The position numbers and the translations under genes were made by a program. Shown here piece after piece: positions 48,843 to 56,907 of a stretch of DNA of 64,000 bases. The DNA comes from Nonomuraea polychroma (GTDB lineage: Bacteria; Actinomycetota; Actinomycetes; Streptosporangiales; Streptosporangiaceae), in NCBI RefSeq assembly GCF_004011505.1, contig NZ_SAUN01000001.1, positions 6,103,501 to 6,167,500 on the forward strand. The letters run 5' to 3'. The notes under the pieces are model-generated. The model was given only the letters and a program-made list of their open reading frames with translations. It ran no database searches and was not told the DNA's origin. How positions within the stretch are numbered: position 1 is the first letter of the stretch; every line of letters starts with the position of its first letter.

Positions 48843-51203
48843 TCACCGCGCGTGGGCGCTACGCAGGCCGAAGAGCTCGGACGGGGAGATGGGCATGCGG
48901 TCGATCTCGATGCCCTCGGCGTCCTCGATGGCCGAGGCGATGACGGCGGACACCGGGATGACCCCGGCCTCGCCCGCGCCCTTGATGCCGAGCGGGTTGA
49001 GCGGCGACGGCGTCTCCAGATGGGCGGTCTCGACGCGGGGGACCTCGGTCGCGTACGGCATGAGGAAGTCCATGAAGGAGGCGTTGACGAGCTGCCCGTG
49101 CGCGTCGTACACCATGCGCTCGTAGAGGGCGCCGCCGACGCCCTGCGCCACTCCCCCGTGGATCTGCCCCTCCACGATCATCGGGTTGATGAGCCGGCCG
49201 CAGTCGTGCACGACCGCGTACCGGACGATCCTGATCTCGGCCGTGTCCGGGTCGGTCTCGACGACGGCCGCGTGCATGCCCGCCGCGAACGTTGACCTGA
49301 TCGGCGAGTAGTAATCGCGCCCCTCCAGCCCCGGCTCCTCGCCCTCGGCCACCGGCGGCCGGTCCGGGGAGGCGGTGCCGGAGAACTGGGTGGCCTTGGC
49401 GGCCTCGTCGTCGAAGGCGTACCGCAGGGGGTTGGCCAGCACCGCGACCGTGGACAGCGGGATGGAGGCGGTCGGCGCGCCCGCCACGTGCACCACGCCG
49501 TCGGTGATCTGCAGGTCCGACGGATCGGCCTCGAGGGCGTCGGCCGCGATGCGCAGTGCCTTGTCGCGTACCTTTCTGCAGGCCAGGGCGATGGCGTTGC
49601 CGCTGACGACGGCCGCTCGTGAGGCGAACGTGCCGACGGCGTAGCCGAACCTGCGGGTGTCGCCGGTGACCACGCTGATCCGCTCGATGGGCACGCCCAG
49701 CTCGGTGGCGGCGATCTGGGCGAACACCGTCTCGTGTCCCTGACCCTGGGAGGTGAGTCCCGTGGACACGTGCACGCGGCCGTCGGAGGTCACCTGCACG
49801 TGCCCGCCCTCGTAGGGCCCGACCCCGGTCCCCTCGACGTAGCAGCCGATCCCGATGCCCCGGCCGGGCGCCGGCTCGAAGTCGTCCCAGCCGATCAGCT
49901 CCTTGACCATGCGGAGCATCTCGGGATAGTTCCCGCTGTCGTAGATCAGCGGCCGCCCGTCCTGGAAGGTCATCCGCTGGTCGTACGGGAACTCGCCCGG
50001 CTGGATGAAGTTGGCCGAGCGCACCTCGGTCCGGTCCTTGCCCAGGTACCGGGCGATCTTGTCCATGGTGCGCTCCATGCAGAACACACCCTGCGGGCGG
50101 CCCGCGCCCCGATAAGGCGTGACCTGCACGGTGTTGGTGTAGACGGCGCTGAACTCGACCCGGTACGCCCCGATCTTGTAGGGGCCGAGCAGCTGGGTCG
50201 AGGTGACGATCGGCACGATGATCCCGTAAGGGGTGTAGGCGCCGTGGTCGTGCAGAATCGTCACGTCCAGCCCGAGGACCCGCCCGTCGTCGTCGAACCC
50301 GACGCGCACGTACTGCACCTGCCCGCGCTCGTGCGCGGACGCGATGAAGTGCTCCCTGCGGTCCTCGGTCCACTTGATCTCGCGGCCGAGCGTCATGGCC
50401 GCCCACGGGATGACGATCTCCTCCGGCCACGGGTGCACGATCTTCACGCCGAACCCGCCGCCGACGTCGGGCGCGATCACCTCGACCTTCGGCAGCGGCA
50501 GGCCGAGCGCGGCGGCGACGGCCATGCGGACGCTGGTGGAGGTCTGGGTGCTGGAGTAGACCCGCAGATCCGAGCCGTCCCATCGGGCGTACACGCCGCG
50601 GCCTTCCAGCGGCATGCTGGCGCTGCGCTCGATGTCGAGCCGGAAGGCCAGGGTGTGCGGCGCGGTCTCGATGGCCTCCCGCGCGCCGCGCCCGTCGGCG
50701 GCGGCGACCTCCTGGACGAGGTGGGCGCCGATGTTGCCGGGCACGTCCTCGTGCACGAGCTGGGCGCCCTGGACGGCCTCCTCCAGGCCGACGACCGGCT
50801 TGAGGAGCTCGTAGTCGACCTCGATGAGCGCGCAGGCGTCCTCGGCCGCGTACCTGTCGGCGGCCACGACCATCACCACCGGCTCGCCGACGTGCCGGAC
50901 GACGTCTCTGGCCAGCGGGTACGCGGTGCGCCCGTGCGTGAGCGCCGGGTGCGGGATGAGCAGCGGGAGCGCCCGGCCCACGCGCTCGGGCAGGTCCTCC
51001 CAGGTGTAGATGGCGACGAGCCCCGGCACGTCCAGCGCGGGCCCGACGTCGATGTCGCGGATGCGGGCGTGCGCGTGCGGCGAGCGCACGAACGCGGCGG
51101 CGAGCGCGTCACCCCCGAGGTCATCCAGATAGCGACCCTGTCCGGTGAGCAGCCTGGGGTCCTCCCGGCGTGCTACGGACTCCCCGAACAACCTCGTCGT
51201 CAT
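48843..51203 (-). CDS. Molybdenum hydroxylase large subunit (xanthine dehydrogenase/CoxL form II type)
   Basis: This 786-residue subunit holds the molybdopterin cytosine dinucleotide cofactor. It begins LFGESVARREDPRLLTGQGRYLDD, as in the family, and has GGGFGVK near residue 250. The active-site loop reads PYRGAGRPQGVF, not the AYxCSFR loop of true (form I) CO dehydrogenase; the C-terminal KGAGEAGVIP carries the catalytic glutamate. So it is probably a purine or other heterocycle hydroxylase. The ATG overlaps the iron-sulfur subunit stop. It is the last gene of the pucR-led operon. Confidence 0.93.
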   Translation of the reverse strand: MTTRLFGESVARREDPRLLTGQGRYLDDLGGDALAAAFVRSPHAHARIRDIDVGPALDVPGLVAIYTWEDLPERVGRALPLLIPHPALTHGRTAYPLARDVVRHVGEPVVMVVAADRYAAEDACALIEVDYELLKPVVGLEEAVQGAQLVHEDVPGNIGAHLVQEVAAADGRGAREAIETAPHTLAFRLDIERSASMPLEGRGVYARWDGSDLRVYSSTQTSTSVRMAVAAALGLPLPKVEVIAPDVGGGFGVKIVHPWPEEIVIPWAAMTLGREIKWTEDRREHFIASAHERGQVQYVRVGFDDDGRVLGLDVTILHDHGAYTPYGIIVPIVTSTQLLGPYKIGAYRVEFSAVYTNTVQVTPYRGAGRPQGVFCMERTMDKIARYLGKDRTEVRSANFIQPGEFPYDQRMTFQDGRPLIYDSGNYPEMLRMVKELIGWDDFEPAPGRGIGIGCYVEGTGVGPYEGGHVQVTSDGRVHVSTGLTSQGQGHETVFAQIAATELGVPIERISVVTGDTRRFGYAVGTFASRAAVVSGNAIALACRKVRDKALRIAADALEADPSDLQITDGVVHVAGAPTASIPLSTVAVLANPLRYAFDDEAAKATQFSGTASPDRPPVAEGEEPGLEGRDYYSPIRSTFAAGMHAAVVETDPDTAEIRIVRYAVVHDCGRLINPMIVEGQIHGGVAQGVGGALYERMVYDAHGQLVNASFMDFLMPYATEVPRVETAHLETPSPLNPLGIKGAGEAGVIPVSAVIASAIEDAEGIEIDRMPISPSELFGLRSAHAR

Positions 51204-51676
51204 GCTTCCTCCGCCAGCAGCTCGGCGGCCCGGTGGACGGCCTTGACGATGTTCTGGTAGCCGGTGCACCGGCACAGGTTGCCGGAGACGCCCTCCAGCA
51301 CCTCCTCCTCCGTCGGCGCCGGGTTCTCCGCCAGCAGGGCGGTCACCGTGCACAGGAACCCCGGCGTGCAGAAGCCGCACTGCAGCCCGTGGCACTCGGC
51401 GAAGGCCCGCTGCACGGGCGAGAGCCCGTCCGGTCCTGCGAGGCCCTCGACGGTGGTGATCTCGCGGCCGTCCACGGTGACGGCGAACGTCAGGCACGAG
51501 CGTACGGGCTGCCCGTCGAGCAGCACGGTGCAGCAGCCGCAGACGCCGTGCTCGCACCCCACGTGGGTGCCGGTCAGGCCGAGGTCGTGGCGCAGGCAGT
51601 CGGACAGCAGCCGGCGGGCGGGGACGCTCACCCGCCTGGCGGCGCCGTTCACGACGAGCGTGATCTCATGCTCCAC
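51200..51676 (-). CDS. Molybdenum hydroxylase small subunit, two [2Fe-2S] clusters
   Basis: This 158-residue electron-transfer subunit has a plant-type ferredoxin cluster motif, C-E-H-G-V-C-G-C-C (about residues 41-49) plus a later cysteine at SCLTF. The helical-bundle cluster is CGFCTPGF ... CRCTGY. It moves electrons from the molybdenum centre to the FAD subunit. It overlaps the FAD subunit gene by 11 bp and the large-subunit gene by 4 bp. Confidence 0.95.
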   Translation of the reverse strand: MEHEITLVVNGAARRVSVPARRLLSDCLRHDLGLTGTHVGCEHGVCGCCTVLLDGQPVRSCLTFAVTVDGREITTVEGLAGPDGLSPVQRAFAECHGLQCGFCTPGFLCTVTALLAENPAPTEEEVLEGVSGNLCRCTGYQNIVKAVHRAAELLAEEA

Positions 51677-52535
51677 CGGTCTCCGCCTCCCTGGCCGCGT
51701 TGCGCAGCGCCCGCTCGGCGAGCACGCCCACGAGGTGCCTGCGGTAGGCGGCCGATGCGTGGATGTCGTCCTCCGGCTCGACCGCGCTCTGGGCGAGCCG
51801 CGCCACCTCGGCCCAGTCGAGCTCGTGAACGGGACAGTGCCCGCTCGCCTCGCCCACGTCCACGACCACCGGCACGGGGCCGACCCCGACGCAGGCGACC
51901 TTGGCGGCGGTGACGAAGGCCTCCTCGTCCAGCGTGACGACGGCGCAGACGCCGGCCAGCGCGTAGTCGCCGTGCCTGCGGGCGACCTCCTCGAAGGCGC
52001 CTCCGGTCCGCCGGCCCAATGCCGGGAAATATGCCGACACGGCCAGCTCGCCAGGCTGGACCGCCGACTCCATGGGCCCGGTGAAGAAGTCCTCCGCCGG
52101 CACGTCCCGCTCCACCTGCGCGTCCCCCTCCGACCGGGCGACCCGCACGGATCCGCCCAGGACGGCCAGTACGGCCGGCAGCTCCGCGGCCGGATCGGCG
52201 TGCACGAGACTGCCCACCACGGTCCCGCGATTGCGGATCGCCGGATGGGCGACCAGCTTCAGTGCCCGCGTGAGCAGGGGATGCGCGCCGGCCCGCGCCA
52301 CCTCGGAGTGCCGGGCCAGCGCGCCGACCCGCACCCCCGCCTCCAAGCTCTCGATGCCGCCCAGCGACGCCACATGATTGATGTCGACGAGATGCTCCGG
52401 CGCGGTCAGCCGCATGTTGAGCATCGGGATCAGGCTCTGCCCTCCGGCCAGCACCTTGCCCCGGACCTCGGCGAGGGTCCGCAACGCCGCGCCGAGGTCG
52501 CGGGGGGCGTGGTACTCGAACGGCGGCGGCTTCAC
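51666..52535 (-). CDS. Molybdenum hydroxylase FAD-binding medium subunit
   Basis: This 289-residue FAD protein has the two flavin-binding patterns of the family, AGGQSLIPMLNMRL near residue 31 and an AxRNRGTVVGSLVHADPAAE stretch near 95 (variant of TIGG). It passes electrons to NAD or another acceptor. The GTG start overlaps the permease stop by 4 bp. The order FAD, iron-sulfur, molybdenum is that of coxMSL-type operons. Confidence 0.94.
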   Translation of the reverse strand: MKPPPFEYHAPRDLGAALRTLAEVRGKVLAGGQSLIPMLNMRLTAPEHLVDINHVASLGGIESLEAGVRVGALARHSEVARAGAHPLLTRALKLVAHPAIRNRGTVVGSLVHADPAAELPAVLAVLGGSVRVARSEGDAQVERDVPAEDFFTGPMESAVQPGELAVSAYFPALGRRTGGAFEEVARRHGDYALAGVCAVVTLDEEAFVTAAKVACVGVGPVPVVVDVGEASGHCPVHELDWAEVARLAQSAVEPEDDIHASAAYRRHLVGVLAERALRNAAREAETGGA

Positions 52536-54001
52536 CCGGCCTCGCTCCTGGCCGGCTTGAGCGACCGCCCGGCGATGGCCCGCAGCAGGTGGTAGCCGCC
52601 CAGCACCACGATGGTGCCGAGCGCGATGCCCTCCAGGACGAACTCCCCGGCGATGAAGTGGCTCACGGGCCCGATGGCCAGGATGATGCCCGCGCCGATG
52701 GGGACCATGTTGACCGGGTCGGCGAAGTCCACCCGGTTCTCGATCCAGATCTTGGCGCCGAGCAGCCCGATCATGCCGTACAGGATGACGGTGACGCCGC
52801 CGAGCACGCCGCCCGGCGTGGCCGCGACCAGCGCGCCGAACTTGGGAACGAGTCCGAAGAAGATCGCGATCACGCCGGCGATGTAGTAGGCGGCGGTCGA
52901 GTAGACCCTGGTGGCCGCCATGACGCCGATGTTCTCGGCGTACGTCGTCGTCGGCGAGCCGCCCACCGCGCTGGTGACCACGGTGCTGACGCCGTCGGCC
53001 ATCACCGCCCGCCCGACGTAGGGGTCCACGTCCGTCCCCGTCATCTCGCCCACGGCCTTGACGTGCCCGATGTTCTCCGCGATGAGCGCGATGACGGCGG
53101 GCAGCACCAGCAGTACGGCCGAGAAGCGGAAGTCGGGGCCATGGAAGTCCGGCAGCCCGAACCACTCCGCCTGGGCCACCTGGCCGAAGTTCACCCGGTC
53201 GTGCGGGAACGCCGCGGCCACGCAGTACGTGCCCTCGACCGGGCAGGGGTTGCCCGCCGCGTCCCGCAGGTTCTGGCCGGGCAGCACGGACGTGACCGGC
53301 CCGGCCGCCCGGTCCAGCAGCCACGACAGCACGAACCCGGTGACCAGCCCGATCAGCACGCCGATCCGCCCGATGAAGCCCTTGAACAACACGATCACCA
53401 GGAACGTGATCACCATCGTGATGAGCGCCACCCAGTGGTCCTGCGGCCAGTAGACGTCCGCCACCACGAACGCCAGCCCGAACCCGATGAGCATCACCAC
53501 CGCGCCGGTGACCACGGGTGGGAAGACCTTGTGGATGATCTCCACACCCAGGAAGTGGATGGCGAGACCGGCCAGCGCCAGCACCAGGCCGGCGACCAGG
53601 ATCGCGCCGGTCACGATCGCGTCCGCGCCGGCGGTGTCACCGCCCGCGGCCGCCCTGATGGCGAACACGCCGCCGACGAAGGACGCGCTGGTGCCCAGGT
53701 AGCTGGGCACCTTCCCCTTCACGATCAGCAGGAACAGGATCGTCGCGACGCCGGACATCATCACGGCGACGTTGGGGTCCAGCCCCATGACGATCGGGAA
53801 GACGAACGTCGCGCCGAACATCGCGATCACGTGCTGCGCGCCGAAGCCCACCATTCTGGGCCAGCTCAAGCGCTCGTCGGGCCTGACCACCTCTCCGGGA
53901 GTCAGGTGCTTGCCGTCACCGTGTTTGGTCCATCCCCACACTATGAGGGCCCCTTTGTGCTGGTTTTTCGCTGAGCCGGCGCCACGTTCCGTTGCGGGCA
54001 C
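52532..54001 (-). CDS. Nucleobase:cation symporter-2 family permease (xanthine/uracil type)
   Basis: This 489-residue permease has about 14 membrane segments. Landmarks are MVGFGAQHVIAMFGATFVFPIVMGLDP at the N-terminus (the QH motif), VLLVLPAVIALIAENIGHVKAVGEMTG near residue 300 (family glutamate motif) and GGSPTTTYAENIGVMAATRV. It should bring in xanthine, uric acid or uracil with protons; xanthine fits the neighbours. The GTG at 54001 is the longest start; TAGGAG lies about 17 bases upstream. It overlaps the FAD subunit gene by 4 bp. Confidence 0.93.
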   Translation of the reverse strand: MPATERGAGSAKNQHKGALIVWGWTKHGDGKHLTPGEVVRPDERLSWPRMVGFGAQHVIAMFGATFVFPIVMGLDPNVAVMMSGVATILFLLIVKGKVPSYLGTSASFVGGVFAIRAAAGGDTAGADAIVTGAILVAGLVLALAGLAIHFLGVEIIHKVFPPVVTGAVVMLIGFGLAFVVADVYWPQDHWVALITMVITFLVIVLFKGFIGRIGVLIGLVTGFVLSWLLDRAAGPVTSVLPGQNLRDAAGNPCPVEGTYCVAAAFPHDRVNFGQVAQAEWFGLPDFHGPDFRFSAVLLVLPAVIALIAENIGHVKAVGEMTGTDVDPYVGRAVMADGVSTVVTSAVGGSPTTTYAENIGVMAATRVYSTAAYYIAGVIAIFFGLVPKFGALVAATPGGVLGGVTVILYGMIGLLGAKIWIENRVDFADPVNMVPIGAGIILAIGPVSHFIAGEFVLEGIALGTIVVLGGYHLLRAIAGRSLKPARSEAG

Positions 54002-54087
54002 ATTAGGCCCGCCCGGACGCTCCTACACGGGCATGATCTGCCAAATCTGCGCCGACTACCAGTGAAACCCTCGCGCACACGCAAGAA

Positions 54088-54297
54088 CTACGTGACGTGA
54101 ATCGAGAATCCTTCCCCACTCACGACCTGACCTGCCCTGATTTTGGCGGTTTTGCGCAGTTCGACCTCTCCGTCCACGAGCACCATGCCCTCGGCGATCA
54201 GGTGCTTGGCCATGCCGCCGGTCTCCGTGATCCCGCAGTACTTCAGCAGGTCGCACAGCGGGATGTAGTCGGATTGCAGTTCGAAGTCCAGGTCCAC
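54088..54297 (-). CDS. Small S4-domain RNA-binding protein (YbcJ-like)
   Basis: This 69-residue protein is a bare S4 domain: DYIPLCDLLKYCGITETGGMAKHLIAEGMVLVDGEVELRKTAKI, then RAGQVV. Such proteins bind structured RNA. The GTG start is set by TGGAG five bases upstream and lies 11 bp after the pucR stop, so the gene is inside the purine operon, an unusual place for it. Its target RNA is unknown. Confidence 0.87.
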   Translation of the reverse strand: MDLDFELQSDYIPLCDLLKYCGITETGGMAKHLIAEGMVLVDGEVELRKTAKIRAGQVVSGEGFSIHVT

Positions 54298-54308
54298 GAG
54301 GCTCCAGC

Positions 54309-55916
54309 CTAGATGCCCCGCATGCGCAACACGTGCAGGGCCAGGGTCAGGTTGAGCCGCAGGTGCGGGTCGTCGGTGAAGTTGCCGAGCATCCGCTCCA
54401 GCTTGCCGATCCGGTAGCGCAGCGTGTTGTAGTGGAAGTGCAGCCGCCTGGCGGTCTCCGCCACGTTGAGGTTCGTCTCCAGCAGCACCTGCAACGTGCG
54501 CCGGAGGTCGGCGTTCTCGGCGTCGTCGTCGGAGGCCAGCGGCCCGAGCGTCTCGCGGACGAACGCGTGCAGCTCGTCGGTGTCGTTGACCAGCGACAGC
54601 AGCCGGTAGACGCCCAATTGGTCGAAGTGCGCGACCGCGCCGGGGCCGTGCAGCTGGCGGCCCACCCTGGCCGCCTTCAACGCCTGCGAGTACGCCTCCG
54701 GCAACGTCTCCGCGCCCGGGCTGGGCCGGGACGTGCCGGTCGAGAACGTCGCGGGCGGCACGTCGGCGAACGCCGAGGCCGCGTCCTTGGCCACCCGGCT
54801 GGCGTCGATCGAGGCGTCGACCACGGCCACCACCTCGTGCGAGAACCCGGCCACCGCCCCCCGCGGGTCGTGCCGCCTGATCGCCGCCGTCCAGCACGAC
54901 ACCAGCCGGTCCTGTGCGCTGCGCTCGTCCCCGTCAGGGTCGAGCTCGGCCACGAGCACGGTCACCGGCCGCGCCAGGTCCCATCCGAACGCCCTGGCCC
55001 GGGCCGTGACCCGCTCGATGCTGCCGGCCCGGCCGGTGAGCACGTCGCGCAGGAAGTCGGCGCGGTATTTGCTCTCGACGGCGTTGACCGCCTCCTGCCG
55101 GGTGACGACGAGCGCGGCGACGGTGGCCGCGCGCTCCAGGATGCCGACGTCGCCGTCCCTGATCGCCGCCGACGGGCTGTAGGCGACGATCCTGCCGTGA
55201 TGGTGCCCACCGGCCAGCACCGGCACCGAGGCGAACGCCCGCCCGCGCCCCGACGTCCGCGCCGGGGAGGTCGGCGGGCCCTCGCGGGAGATCGACTCGC
55301 GCAGCACCGCGACGTGGTCGGCGGGCCCGGCGGTGGCCAGCACGTGGCCCGCGCCGTCCACGGCCGCGACCGACACGTCGAGCAGCTGCGCCACCTCGGC
55401 GGTGACCTCGCCCAGCCCGCCGCCCGCCAGCACCACCTGCACCATGGCCCGGTGCGCCTCCTCGGCCCGGGCCAGCATGGCGGCCTGGCGGTTGAGTATG
55501 TCGGTCAGCACCTGGTTGAGGATGTCGTCGAAGCCGACGTCGTTCGGCAGCAGGATGAGCGGGAATCCGAGCCGGTCGGCCTGCTCGACCATCTCGTCGG
55601 GCAGCTCGTCGACGTACCGGCCGAGCTTGATCGCCAGTGCGGCCAGGCCGCGCTCGTCGAGATCGGCCACGAGCCGGCCGAGCGACTGCGGCGTGTTGCG
55701 CAGCGGATATCCGGTGGTGAGCAGCAGTTCGTGCGGCTTGACCCAGGCCAGGATGTCGGGGACTTCCATGACGTTGAGCCGCTGGACGATGCGCCCGAGC
55801 CCGCTCTCCCCGGCGATGAGCCTGGCCTCCGCGAGGGTGGACACTCCCAGAACCTCTTCGACGGACACGCCGTGGATGATCGTTCCGGTGCTGGCGAGAC
55901 GGACGGGGGGCTCCAT
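54309..55916 (-). CDS. pucR: PucR-family transcriptional regulator of purine catabolism
   Basis: This 535-residue regulator has an N-terminal PucR domain (about residues 17-140: GVSVEEVLGVSTLAEARLIAGESGLGRIVQRLNVMEVPDI). A middle GGDEF-like CdaR segment and a C-terminal helix-turn-helix of the PucR_HTH_30 type follow (about 475-530: LRRTLQVLLETNLNVAETARRLHFHYNTLRYRIGKLERMLG). In Bacillus, PucR switches on purine breakdown in response to allantoin-type signals. Here it heads the permease/hydroxylase operon and faces the divergent carbamoyltransferase operon, so it probably controls both. Confidence 0.92.
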   Translation of the reverse strand: MEPPVRLASTGTIIHGVSVEEVLGVSTLAEARLIAGESGLGRIVQRLNVMEVPDILAWVKPHELLLTTGYPLRNTPQSLGRLVADLDERGLAALAIKLGRYVDELPDEMVEQADRLGFPLILLPNDVGFDDILNQVLTDILNRQAAMLARAEEAHRAMVQVVLAGGGLGEVTAEVAQLLDVSVAAVDGAGHVLATAGPADHVAVLRESISREGPPTSPARTSGRGRAFASVPVLAGGHHHGRIVAYSPSAAIRDGDVGILERAATVAALVVTRQEAVNAVESKYRADFLRDVLTGRAGSIERVTARARAFGWDLARPVTVLVAELDPDGDERSAQDRLVSCWTAAIRRHDPRGAVAGFSHEVVAVVDASIDASRVAKDAASAFADVPPATFSTGTSRPSPGAETLPEAYSQALKAARVGRQLHGPGAVAHFDQLGVYRLLSLVNDTDELHAFVRETLGPLASDDDAENADLRRTLQVLLETNLNVAETARRLHFHYNTLRYRIGKLERMLGNFTDDPHLRLNLTLALHVLRMRGI

Positions 55917-55954
55917 GGGGAGATTGTGACCCCGGAAGCGGTCTGTCAGGAAGA

Positions 55955-56019
55955 GCCAACCTTCCCGCTGACTGTTGGCAAATTTCTCCGTACGGAGGGT
56001 TCCCGGCCCGTTCTACGGT
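55955..56019. promoter_or_regulatory. Divergent pucR/allH control region with two dyads and a -10 box
   Basis: The 130-bp space holds GCCAAC and GTTGGC (55955-55979, spacer 13 bp) and a perfect 12-bp palindrome CTCCGTACGGAG (55986-55997). TACGGT at 56014-56019 could be the -10 of the plus-strand operon. These dyads are the best candidates for PucR binding; no functional evidence is available. Confidence 0.45.
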
Positions 56020-56046
56020 CAGCTCCAAGAGTGGTTGGGAGGTCCG

Positions 56047-56907
56047 GTGACGGTCAGTACTCACGCGCGGCGTGCCCGCGTCCAACTCACGGGCGCGGCC
56101 AGCGCGGCGGTACGGCCGCTCCTGGAGTCGCCGCGCCGCCCCGCCCGCGTGCTCGCCGCCTTCCCCGCCGGCGTGTATTTGGAGGTCAGGACCGATCTGG
56201 AGCCTTCGGTGATCGCCGTCATCACGGGCGAGGCCACCAGGCTCCCGAACTCGGTGCTGCTGGCGGGCCCGCTGCCGCACGTCACGGTGGGTGACGAGGC
56301 GGCGGTGGGTGACCGGGTGATCGACCTGGGGCCTTTGAGCATGCGGGTGCGCCGCTGGTGGGATCCGGCGCCGCCCCTCGGACCGGCCGATCCGGCGTCG
56401 CTGGCCGGCGCCGCGTCGATCCTGGCGCGACCCGCCGATCAGCGGCCCGGCCTGGACGGCAACGGAGCGATCGCCTCGCTCGCCGCCGCCTGCGCGCAAG
56501 GGTGGCTGCTGGGGGTCGTGACGGCGGCCGAGCAGCTCATCGGACTCGGGCCCGGGCTCACACCGAGCGGTGACGACGTGCTGGCGGGGTTGCTGGTGAC
56601 GTTGCGGCACCTGGGCAGGGCGACGGGCGCGGACCGGGCGGTGTGGCTGGCGGACTGGCTCGGGGCGACCGTCACGTTCGACGCGCGCACGCGTACCACT
56701 CCCCTGTCGGCCACGCTGCTGCACTGCGCGGCCAGAGGCGAGGCCAGCCCCGAGGTGCTCGCGGTGCTGCGCGGCGTCGCCGGCGGACAGGCGCTCGACC
56801 CGGCGCTGCGCCGCCTGCGCCGCCTCGGCCACACCTCTGGCGCCGACCTCGCCCAGGGCGTCGCCATCGGCGTGCACGCCGTCCTCGCTCTGGGCGGGCA
56901 GCGGTGA
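56047..56907 (+). CDS. allH: DUF2877 protein, AllH-like subunit of a ureide carbamoyltransferase
   Basis: This 286-residue protein has the DUF2877 landmark LIGLGPGLTPSGDDVLAGLLVTLRHLG near residue 170. In E. coli the corresponding protein (YlbF/AllH) works with FdrA (AllF) and YlbE (AllG) as oxamate carbamoyltransferase at the end of anaerobic allantoin breakdown. The same three families stand together here. GTG 56047 is chosen for GGGAGG five bases upstream; an in-frame ATG at 55975 would add 24 residues. The gene overlaps the next by 4 bp. Confidence 0.88.
   Translation: MTVSTHARRARVQLTGAASAAVRPLLESPRRPARVLAAFPAGVYLEVRTDLEPSVIAVITGEATRLPNSVLLAGPLPHVTVGDEAAVGDRVIDLGPLSMRVRRWWDPAPPLGPADPASLAGAASILARPADQRPGLDGNGAIASLAAACAQGWLLGVVTAAEQLIGLGPGLTPSGDDVLAGLLVTLRHLGRATGADRAVWLADWLGATVTFDARTRTTPLSATLLHCAARGEASPEVLAVLRGVAGGQALDPALRRLRRLGHTSGADLAQGVAIGVHAVLALGGQR

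Noticed and set aside
48843..52535. Calling the molybdenum hydroxylase a carbon monoxide dehydrogenase (coxMSL)
   Set aside because: The active-site loop lacks the cysteine motif of form I CoxL, and the operon carries a nucleobase permease and PucR.
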